Both the position numbers and the translations under genes were made by a program. Below are positions 20,711 to 30,899 of a stretch of 64,000 bases of DNA, one piece after another. This stretch comes from Taenia hydatigena (Eukaryota; Platyhelminthes; Cestoda; Cyclophyllidea; Taeniidae): the NCBI GenBank assembly GCA_036345935.2, contig JADWOT020001132.1, positions 62,001-126,000 of the forward strand. The letters run 5' to 3'. The notes below the pieces were generated by a model. That model worked only from the letters and a program-made list of their open reading frames with translations. It searched no databases and had not been told where the DNA came from. How positions within the stretch are numbered: position 1 is the stretch's first letter; every line of letters starts with the position of its first letter.

Positions 20711-23552
20711 TTGCACAGTCTGGGGACTGCCCTCTCGTCTGACGAAAAATCCACGCACCATGAAGATTGCGCAGCGCTGAAGAAAGCGCCAATTCTTGGG
20801 ATTCAAGTGCCCGACTCTTCTCAAGGTGACCGAATCGAAGCTCGAGACCGGTGGGGTGTTCCTCTGCTCCCACTCTCTGCGTCAAATTTTGTCAAGGTGA
20901 AATGAACTTGGGAGAGACTGCACATTCCCGGAGAAGCTGTTCAAGTCTCTCTCTCTCTCTCTCCCTTTCTTCATCTTTCTTTTTCTGTTCCCTTGACCTC
21001 AGTACAACTCCCCATCTTCGTCTGTTCCCTGCACATTAGAAGTTCATACTTGGCCCGTGCTCGGCACAGATCATGGCGCTTAAAGCGTTAAAGAGTAGGC
21101 AAGTCTCTGGACTTCTTTTCATTCTGTTCCCTTTCCTCATTTACATTTTTTATTTATCGGTTAAGTGTTACCGCCTTTGTGAAGTTTGTGTCTTGTGTCC
21201 TCTATAAAAACAGCATTGTCGACTGCCAATAGTAACGCAACCAACTTGTTTTACTTCTTTTTTTTTGGATGTGCGCTCAGAACATTCAGGTTCTGAGCAT
21301 TGTGGGTGTAAACATTGACAGGAGTAATCTATCAGCTTTATTTTTTGCCAAAAGTAACCTTCAAATGCACTTCGACACTTTTTTCATGTTACCGATTAGT
21401 GCTGGAACAGACGAGCCTGTTCGGAGTGAGATGCGGAGTGAGCACGTGAAGCGCAAGACCGTCACTGTATGTACATAGTCTATGCCTTAAATTTTAGGAC
21501 CATACCCCCACTTAGGGGGCGTTGTAACCGAAGGGCGGATGCAGAGAGAGAGAGATTGTGGCGGATGTGTGAACGCGTTAATGGCCACTTTCAAATCACG
21601 TCGTGCATTGCTTTCATCCTTGCTCATCCCACTGATGAGGGCAACAAGGCCGTGTGGGGAGGCAAACCAGTGCTTGGCCGTGCGTGCTGCAGATGTGCGA
21701 TTAATTGAGATGGAGATGGGAACCTGTGAGCTTGCTTCCGGCGTTCCATCATTCTCCTCTTCTGGCTCCTCTCTCCTTCTTTCTTCAAGTCGCATCAATG
21801 AATACCTTTGATGCGCTCAAATCATCGCCTTTGTGTGTCAGATTGAGATACCAACATTTACAGCGGTCCTAGGGAGAAGTAGTAGTGGGCAGGAGAACGG
21901 CCGATTGATTGTGTGAGTGGGTGGGTGGGTAATCGGCCGCGCAGATGGACAGTTGTCGACAGGTGGAGAGGATAGCGCGTATGAGGTCAGAGGTGACAAG
22001 TATAACGTTGCTTTTGCACTCAGACATTAAGTTCCCCGTTGTCGACCTCCCCAGACAAAAGAACACTGAAGATTGGGTGTTGAGGGAAGCAGCTCTTTTC
22101 TAGCCAGCTGGCTAAATAGTTGACAAACGCCTTCAAGTCGGAGTTTATTCGTGCCATCCAAAACAAGTTCTCATCAGCGTACCTTTCCGAATGACAAACA
22201 GTTAGAGATGGTTAACAAATGGTCTACCTCATTTACTGGGGAGAAATTGTGATGGTGGAGTTGGGGAACATGCTACTTTGCACATTTGGGTAGTACAGAC
22301 CAGCATTAAGGGAGTTGGGAAAGCGAAGGCCGAGTAGTGATTGCAGGTACGGAACGCAAAGACCCTCACTCATCAAAAAAGGGGTCTGCTTCGTGCTATC
22401 CGGGCCTTTATTTCCTTTAGTAGTCGTACCCTTCGCATTGGGCCTCGCTGCCATATCAAACCTCAGCAGCACCGTCTTCTCTTGTTCGCCCACAAAAACT
22501 CAAACTACCACCCCTTCACTACACCTCCAGCCCCACATTTCAGGTACTCCACTCCAAACCATTATTTCCGAATGGCTCAACACACCCGCACGAAGACAGT
22601 GAACATCACATGCATGCCAATAACAGCTCATCGAAATGAATTTATTGCGGAACACGAAAGAGAAATAATTAATAAGGAGAGGAATATCAAAATGCACCAA
22701 CGTTTTGACAGGCAGAACCTCGTCCACTCCTTTTAAAGAGAACACCTGGCTGAAGGGCTTGAACACCAACACACGAATGCTGCAATAAGGTGAGCAGCAG
22801 TAGTGAATGCACACAGGATTCATCTTGTTCCTCATGGCAGGTGCGAAGGAATAGATGCACTTGATTTGCACCACCTCAACGGTGCCTCACATACAAATCT
22901 GCGTCCACGCCACAAACCCGATGACGTCTAAAGTAACGACGCGGCACCTGCAACCGCGATCACACACTTCGGGATAGCGGGGACTCAAACACTGGCTGCC
23001 TACGAATTAGTCGAAATCCAGCCAGATAACGACCTTACGAGGACAATCTTGACTAAACAACCAATCTCCCAAATGGCTATCAAAAACTGCTGACGCACCA
23101 CCCACCACTATCTACATCGCGTCTATGTGGCAGTTCAATATTCTACCCCAGCTCGGCAATACCCCAACCACCGGCTCACAGGCAGCCAAGTATAATCATA
23201 CTGGCCCACTTTCAAACAACTTTGGGGTGGTTGTCAATAATTCCATCCCCACCACCTAGCCACTTAACGCCACAAACCCACCAACATGTAAGAAAATAAT
23301 CATCCTGACTGTGGAAGTGGCGACAAATTTCTCCTCCAAGACAGACATTCAAGCAGCCAGCGCCGCCTTAACAGGTCTCGCTGATTGGCGCCAAATTATG
23401 GAAGGTGTAAAGTTCAAATGATCTCCTTCAACCAACGACCTCACGAAATACATGCGCTGTCCCCCACGGGGCCAAAAGAAGGCCCTAGTGTAAAATACTG
23501 ATGATCTAGCTCTACCTGCTGGTAATATGATGGCCATCGATTCATCTACAAA
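20711..23552. other. Unassigned stretch up to inverted repeat 1, right arm
   Basis: No gene is recognised. About 90 bases at 21,939-22,025 repeat the sequence found at 3,049-3,138. A 45-codon open stretch near 23,283-23,420 looks protein-like in composition but has no neighbours or motif to support it. Confidence 0.5.
20947..20966 (+). repeat. Short (CT)n microsatellite
   Basis: Eight to nine CT units lie in a pyrimidine-rich stretch. Similar short GA runs occur at 21,544-21,554 and in the 5' LTR of the minus-strand gypsy element near 46,303. Confidence 0.8.
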
Positions 23553-25207
23553 CCACAATTGCTGCAGCTCCTAAAATGCAACTTTAAAATAATAATCGGC
23601 CTGAAAGCCCTTGCGCCAACCATCATTTCACGTGCATACTCACCAATGCAAACGCTTAATAACACTCTAATTTCAACATCAAAACAGCTTTAGTGTCATC
23701 TCCCAATCCACCCTATGGCACTTAACTACCTTGTTGCAAATAACGAGCCAGACGTTTCTGACACAATTCAAGTGCACACATCCTACACCACGTGTCAGAC
23801 TCTGGATAGCTTAGTTACCCTGTGTCGACATCACGACTCAGCTAAAAGATATTCACCATAGCCAATCACTCACAAAGCCCAAAATCCTGCACAAGTAATG
23901 CAGGCGCGAAGTGATAAAGGCTTGAGATCTCCGGTGTACCCCATTTGAGGGAAAGACACCATCCAGAGATTGGCACAAAGACTCAATGTGTCCAGTGTTC
24001 GAAGTTGGGAGACAGCATAGGATAGGCAGCGAAGCCGATCATTCTACAGCTGAAGATTCCTAAGCTTCTTCATCCACAAAGGTGACTGCCTAAATGCACC
24101 AGGAAGGAGGCCAGATACCCATTTCATGTCGCCCACTGACAAAACCTACCCATCAATATTAGCATATATTACGGTGCTCTGATTGCTCGCTCAAAGATAA
24201 CTTCCCCGATTCTCCCAATTTCGACAGTCTTTCGGCAGTCAAGCGATTCCGTTCTACGACAAGTCTCTCAGACCAGAGCAGAGTCCTTCAATACACTCGA
24301 CCGAGAATCCATCTTACTTGAGTTCAGGCCGAGGCGAGTCCGATATCGCGATATGCGATTGTCAAATCGATGGAGCTTAGCATTCCTTTTGTCAGGGTCT
24401 CAAGGTAAAGTGGAAGCGGTTCTGCATGGAGTAACCCCTCCGGTTCCCATTTACAAGTTTAGCGACACTTGACATCGGCAGAACTCAAGTCAATGTGATT
24501 GCATATCTTGGGGAGTCAAACACCCAAAACAACAAGGACCGTACGTCAATGCTTTGTCAACTTCTAGAAGCACGCTGCAAAGAAACACAACTGATAAGCC
24601 AAAACCAGCCTAATCGAACATGCAGTGGCTCAAAATGACCAGTAATTTATTTAAAAAAAATGAGGCCATGGGCGGGATCAGAAAGAACGATGGTGAATCT
24701 CCCCAGGCTCGCAAACCTACCATAAACTTCCACAATGCTCTCCTTAAGCCAGAATCATTAACAATAAAACCAAGTGCATGCAAATTTAACACCCATTTAC
24801 TCGACAAACAATAAAACTGTGCGAGGAGCAGGGCCATAAACAACAACGTCAGTTAGCCATCCGACGGGTTGGATGGACAGCAAGCTGACTCGCAGCCGAT
24901 ACCATTGGTTAACTACGCAACACTCGTCCACCGAGCCGTGATAGCACTCAATTTAGCAATGTATTCAAACAAAGGTGGGCAATTATTTGCATTTATCAAC
25001 AGCCTACGCGACATAAATTCAACTGTCTGCGAAAATTAATTTAATTCAGGAGGCACCTAAACAAGTGTAGATCCACATTACCGAATTATCAGGACATTTG
25101 AATGGTTTACGCATTACATCCAAACCTTTGCCATAAAACCAAATATTTTCCACCTTTTGAATTTCTCGCTTTGTTTGGCAATAAGGTTTACTTATAATAA
25201 CAAATAA

Positions 25208-25392
25208 TGTAGCGTCCCGAGGCTCCCTTAAGGCAAAAGAAGGCAAAGTGGCAGGGTAGAATACATATATTCACCGGACAGAGGGAAATAGGCTGCTGGC
25301 ATGGTTTGGAGGCCAGCTTACGCAGCTGGGGCAGCACGGCCACCTCTGTGACCTTGACAGAAACCGGCAGTTCTAACAAACAAAGTACTACA
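25208..25392 (+). repeat. 185-bp repeat (mirror of 1,209-1,393)
   Basis: Full-length copy, TGTAGCGTCCC...GTACTACA, flanked by ATAA on both sides, the complement of the TTAT duplication on the other arm. Confidence 0.8.
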
Positions 25393-25558
25393 ATAAGGCC
25401 ACCAAATTAAAGCCATATACTTTTATAAAAAGCTCCTGAAGGTATTCATTCTGCCATTATATTATCTTCATGCCTAATTCTTTTGCTTTTTGCAGGTATG
25501 TGAATATCGCATATGAAGAAGTTATATTTATCAAAAAACGCATATCTGAAAATGTAAA

Positions 25559-25743
25559 TGTAGCGTCCCGAGGCTCCCTTAAGGCAAAAGAAGGCAAAGT
25601 GGCATGGTAGGATACATATATTCACCGGACAGAGGGAAATAGGCTGCTGGCATGGCCCGGAGGCCAGCCCACGTAGCTGGGGCAATATAGCCACCTCTGT
25701 GACCTTGACGGAAACCGGCAGTTCTAACAAAAAAAGAACTACA
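25559..25743 (+). repeat. 185-bp repeat (mirror of 858-1,042)
   Basis: Full-length copy in the same orientation as 25,208-25,392; duplicated with the arm and not inserted independently. Confidence 0.8.
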
Positions 25744-25798
25744 GTGAATTTGCATGAAAGTGTGGCTTGCGGTTAATGGGAGTTGCTAGATTCGTACT

Positions 25799-25984
25799 TG
25801 TGGTTTTTTGTTTGCTGGAACTCTTGGTTTCGGTCAAGGTCACAGGGGTGACCGTACTGCCCTAGCTGCGTGGGCTGGCCTTCGGGCCATGCCAGCAGCC
25901 TATCTCCCTCTGTCCGCTGAATATAGATATTCTACCCTAGCATTCTGCCTTCTTTTGCCTCTAAGGGAGCCTCGGGACGCTACA
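25799..25984 (-). repeat. 185-bp repeat (mirror of 617-802)
   Basis: Copy in the opposite orientation to its two neighbours, mirroring the arrangement on the left arm. Confidence 0.75.
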
Positions 25985-26474
25985 GTGTGTGCACAGTCTG
26001 GGCGATTATTTTGCAGTATGACGGTAATCTCAAATTATCTCAACTTTTGAGGATCAATTTTGCTGGATGCGCGTTTTATGCTTGAGAAAGAAGACGACAG
26101 CCGAATTGATGGACTAACCACTAAAGGGTAATTATATTCCAGACAATAAGAGGTAACATTGAAGATCTATAACAACTATTGTAGGAAAACACAAATTACG
26201 ACGAGGGAAACATAAGTTTGCTCTTTTAAGCTGTAACTGCGTGTATGTTGGGAAAGACTAGCGTGGTTACATGCAAAGGACCGTTCAGCAGACAGCACTT
26301 TGGAGAACTTCCCACTTTGTGGAATCATTAACCTCTTCATGGGGTTAAGAAGCAAAGAATAGGAATATTCGTGGCTGAGTATGAGTTTTCGAAGATATGA
26401 AGTAATCCAGACTCCAAAGTGTCACAACGCTCCGTAAACTTCGTGGGACATAGAGTTTGGTCAGATTAAATAGC

Positions 26475-26690
26475 AGTTCTCTAAGACCGCACAAAACAAG
26501 CGAGATCTGGACCAACGCCAACTAACCAAACAGAGCTCTGCAGTTTCCTTAGTTTGGCAAATTACTACAAGCGTTTCACTAAAGACTTGGCTAAGGTTGC
26601 TTATCGCTGCGAAAAGTGGCTAAGAGGCTGGTAAAGAAGGTGTTTTACGTGGGCGAATGAGCATGTTGAAGCAAAGCACAGAGGCAGGTG
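26475..26690 (+). mobile_element. Degraded gypsy pol fragment (RT thumb)
   Basis: The plus strand resembles the full element from the region before LRSFLGLANYYRRF onward. The first part mirrors 1-126, and the rest (to about 26,690) lies beyond the portion visible on the left arm. It is frameshifted after the LANYY motif. Confidence 0.7.
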
Positions 26691-27305
26691 ATGTGTGCCT
26701 CCTCAGGAAACCATCTCGCAATTCGTGTCACCAACCCAGTCATAGAGGGATTAATCATGCACCTAACCACCACACACACTCGCATACGCTTTTCACAGCC
26801 TCCCGCCCAATCTCTCTGTGAAGCGCCAACCTTCCACTACATAGTTCAGAAGACGTCAAAGGGCCAACGCAGATGGGAATCGTAAAAAAAAATAGCAGTA
26901 ACTTATGCCACCACCCTCCCCTCCTTCCCTACTTCATCTTAACCGTCTCCTCCTCACTAACCTCATTCACGTGCATCGTCAATCAAGTACTGTCGCAACT
27001 AGTGCATTTCACTTATCAAAGTAAACCATGAAGAGCGTCTTCGAGTTTGTCGATTGATAGGAACTTACATTCCATCCACAAAGTCCATTCCTACATGCTT
27101 TACTCGAGTACATGGTCGGAGAAATGGGTAAACGAAGGCATCCAGGAGAATGTGGAAGAAAGAGAACAGGGAATGAGGAACGCAGTGCAACAGCACAGTG
27201 TAGGAACATACGACAATGGCCTTACTTCATCCTCTCCTCTACTTCCTCTCTTCTGTGAACGTCTCATCTTCGCCTCTCATCCAACTATTCTTTCGTGCCT
27301 TTCAG

Positions 27306-27548
27306 CTTAACAAGCATGTTGCTTCCTCTCTACTGGAGAGGTGCAATCACCGCCATTGTCCTCCCTGCTGCAACACACCATTTGACCTAGATATGCGACT
27401 AAAACAAGCAGCAAAAGCACGCCTTCACGAGCTCTATGTCAATCGATGGGAGTTCGTCGCCACTGTCTTCACTAGATTCATATCTCGTGTTGCCCCAAAT
27501 GCCCGAAAGTCGTCCTTTCCAAAAGGAAACAACAGGATAAAAAGCTGA
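27306..27548 (+). CDS. Putative terminal exon of an upstream paralogue (micro-exon-gene-like)
   Basis: A pyrimidine-rich tract ending TTTCAG at 27,305 precedes an 80-residue frame that ends at TGA. It enters in phase 0, the same phase as the terminal exon of the gene at 27.9-30.65 kb. The upstream sequence (26,890-27,300) resembles the intron sequence at 28,065-28,510, beginning with a TTATGCCACCA stretch, so the two blocks look like tandem duplicates. The product begins LNKHVASS, has a Cys/His-rich patch (RCNHRHCPPCCN) and a basic C-terminus. No partner exons could be assigned, so it may be a remnant. Confidence 0.4.
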   Translation, partial: LNKHVASSLLERCNHRHCPPCCNTPFDLDMRLKQAAKARLHELYVNRWEFVATVFTRFISRVAPNARKSSFPKGNNRIKS

Positions 27549-27911
27549 CAGAAAGTAGTTCAGGCAAGGCAGCGCATTTCATTCAAACACATTGGTATTG
27601 GTGGTCCGTCTCATCCTCCTTCGCCGCCTTTGCATGCGCCATGTTGCAGAGAAATCGACCAAGGTAAAAAGACACGAAGGCAAGTGATGTCTGCTCCCAC
27701 AAAACCATCCACAAGGGGCGCCTCCTAAGTTCAACCTCAGACGGCGCCGAGAGACACCACGCGACAACACGTGCCGCTAATCGATTCACACGTGTGGAAT
27801 TCGAAATGGTCCATTGCACAACAGCGTCGGATATGATCATCAACGTGTTGTCTCGTCTACTGCTACACATCGTTCTTCGTGGATTCGTCCCGTTAATTCA
27901 GTTGGCCATCA

Positions 27912-30648
27912 ATGCCTCCCCTCCGCTTCGTTTTATCATCCTATTCGGTCTTCTGTTGTTTTTTTTACGTTTGTCACCTCCCTCGCCATCACGGCAGCAG
28001 TTCCAACCGCCCGGTCCTCCATTCCGAAAAACTCAAAAGGCCGAAACAGATACCTACAGTAGAAATTAGGGGTAAGTTATGCCACCAGTTTCTCCTTCTC
28101 TCCTCTCCTCCCCTCGTGCCAACTTTTTCCATCCTCCTCCCCCTCCTCATTATTTCATTTGCGTGCGTCATTTCATTTTCATCAAATCCGGTATCCAGTT
28201 TCAATCACATGGATAGGAAAACTATCTTTAGCCTCTTCGAGTGTGCTACTGAAAAGTCGTAATTCCTAGCAGTAGGTCTATTTCTTCAAGTTTTACTCAT
28301 TCAGATGGCTAGATGAGTGGGTAGGTGAATCAGTTCCGGAGTAGACAGGAGAAAGAGACCGAGAAATGCCGAATACTGCACCACAGCACTGCGCATAGTC
28401 AAATTACGGCGGCCATTTTCAATCCCCTTTCATCCTTCCTTACCCTGTCTCATTTCATGCCCTCGGCTTCTCATCTCTCTGCCCCTCTCTCAATCACTCC
28501 TTTGTCTCTTTCAGACGTACACTCGCGTTGCTTAGCAATGCAACGAAATAATTCTGCCAGGCAGAGGCCTAGACAAAGGCGTCAAACACGCAACGTCGTT
28601 AACGTAATAGTAGTCTTTAGGGGTGAGTCGCCGATTTCTCTAATCAACTCATACCCTACACCACGCCTGCTGTACCACGCTTACTTTTCATGTCACTTCC
28701 ATGCCCTTACATTCACCTAATGAGTAGCAGCATCAGCGAGAGACCTCTTGAGGTAGTAACAATAACTTGCTCAATATGTACATTCCACTGTAGAAGCACT
28801 GTAGCACGGTATGCAGGACCAGGCTTGACTAGATTGTACTGGGTCGCGACAGAGCAGACTAGTCACCTTGGCTGAATTATGGCAGGCTTGCATAAAGCAG
28901 GAAAGGAGAGCATGGACAGGGCTACCACGTCCATCTTGCCTACCGTTGGAGTCAACCTCACCAACACTCTACTTTGACCCACCTAATCCACCCAACACAA
29001 CTCCATACCATGAAACTTAAGGTCTTCTCTTTCTTTCTCGCAGACACTAGGGATCAAGGTACTCAGACTATAAGTAGGCCTGGCGACGTCTTCGGAATGG
29101 AGGCACCGCAGCTCTCTTCCCTACGTCCCCTTGCCCATGCCCCACTGCAACGCGCCTTCGGTGAGTGCCTCCGTTGTCTCCCACTACAACGTTCTATATG
29201 CTTCCAAGTATTGCACCTTGCATGATGTCTCATTGTTTGTGCTCTACGCATCCAATTCAACCGCAACAGAGGAGTTGGTACTCCCCTCATTTCATTCATT
29301 TGTCTTTATTTTTCCAATTTAGTGGCACAAGAAAATGTCGCTTCTCTGCCTTCCTTACGCTGCGCTCGCCTTCCCCTTCTTCAAACCCAGCCCCAATTCG
29401 CCTCAGCCTCATCCTCCTCCCACCTCATTGTCAGCCAACGCCCTCTTTGTAAGTCTCCTTCATCGCCCCACTAGTCTCACTCTTCATTATGACATGATTC
29501 AATAGTGCCAAGATTCGCAACCTACATCAGACTAGCATGGACTATTCTGCATCTAACTCAGTCACGCTTTGCCTACAACAAAATCTCATTTCAGCGTAGC
29601 CTAGCCTGCATCGCCATTCATTCTCCATTCCTATCTTCCTTTCCGTCGTTGTAGTCTGTCCCACACCACTTCGCCTCAATTCTGTCTCCTACTCCTACTC
29701 CTCCTCCACTTACCCCCTCGAGAGCGAAGGTGAGCGCGTTGCTCCTACTTCCCACTTCGTAATTTGTAGACTCGCCCAACTCCCACCTCATCATCTCACT
29801 GCCCAATTCTTTCCTTCTCTCTTTAGAGGATTCCTCCACCTGGCGCTCTACATTAACGGGTAAGAATATGCGCTTCCTGCCTGCCTGCCTGTCTGTCTGT
29901 CTGTCTGTTTGGTTGCCTCAGTTTGTGTGTGTACGTTTGTGTGTGTGCCATTACCTATCTTTGTTTTCGTCCTTTTAGAAGGTCGCCTCCATCGGTCTCC
30001 CACCAAAACAGGTAGGAACGTCTGCGTGTGTGTTTGCGCCTGACTGTGTGCATTGAAGTGCGAAGACACATTCATCTCATCCTCTCCTCTAACTTGTCAT
30101 TCTAGTCGATCAGGTCGACAGTTCTATCCTGGGTGAAGTAAGATCTCCATTCGTTGCTCGTTGCATGCCTAGTTGGTTGCCTTATTAATTTCAACTCCAC
30201 TTTCCGCCAACACCTTATCGTCCACCCACACATTCACCCACTCACTCACCCACACACCCGCCAACTCACTTTACTACATCTAATCGCTTTTTCTTCCGTG
30301 GCTCCTCTACTTCCTCACTTATTTCAGATTGAAATGGACGGACCACATGGAATTGGCAGAAGAATTCGTACAAGGTTGAGGAGATACATCGTCCGCGTCT
30401 TCAACACGTGCTGTCTGTGCGGACGCACAGAAAAAAGGCCCGTCATACACGGCGATTTTTTAGAGTACACAAGTTATCAATTTGGCGGCGGACGGAGTGA
30501 ACAAATGCTGTGCGATTCCCGGTCAAGAACCCTCAGTGGCACCAACTCTCCAAAGTGGGAAAGCGACACACAGCCATCGCGCGACTTGGTGGAATTTGAA
30601 GGTGCACAACAAACATCAAGCACACCTAGATGGTCTCTCACAGAATAA
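27912..30648 (+). CDS. Nine-exon micro-exon-like gene, 334 codons
   Basis: Exons read from GT/AG sites: 27,912-28,071; 28,515-28,622; 29,044-29,160; 29,323-29,448; 29,655-29,729; 29,827-29,859; 29,979-30,011; 30,106-30,137; 30,328-30,648. Lengths are 160, 108, 117, 126, 75, 33, 33, 32 and 321 nt. Every junction is phase 1 except the last (phase 0), and the joined frame is open with total length divisible by three. Exon 1 gives a signal-peptide-like start (hydrophobic FVLSSYSVFCCFFYVC after MPPLR). Exon 2 is very basic (ARQRPRQRRQTR), exons 4-5 are Ser/Pro-rich, and exon 9 has RRIRTRLRRY then CCLCGRT. Symmetric tiny exons behind a signal peptide are typical of flatworm micro-exon genes, many secreted. 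AATAAA follows at 30,936. Exon 1 is the least certain part. No known domain was recognised. Confidence 0.68.
29877..29908 (+). repeat. (CTGN)n simple repeat in an intron
   Basis: CTGC units followed by TCTG units directly downstream of the 33-nt exon 6 donor site. The paralogous pseudogene at 52.1 kb has only a remnant at the same place. Confidence 0.85.
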
Positions 30649-30899
30649 GGGTCAACTCAACAATCTGACCGCAACATGCCCATGAGAGACACAAAAGCAC
30701 GAAGGAGTTCTCATTATAAAAATGGTATTTAAAACAGGCATCAAAGAAGCGCCGAAGTGGCAATTTCAAACCAATAACGAATCCATTACGTACCGATCAA
30801 AAAGAGGCGCAGTGTTGAAGACGCGGAAAAGTAGGCTAGAGCGCTACCACCAAGGTGTAAACCTCTGGAGAATGCCACGACAAATTCGCACAGCAAAAA

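Larger units (their letters stand above)
23553..26600 (-). repeat. Inverted repeat 1, right arm
   Basis: This is the reverse complement of 1-3,048 with very few differences. It carries mirrored copies of the three 185-bp repeats (25,208-25,392, 25,559-25,743 and 25,799-25,984) and the gypsy pol fragment at its outer end. The left arm is cut by the window edge, so the true length of the repeat may be greater. Confidence 0.95.
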
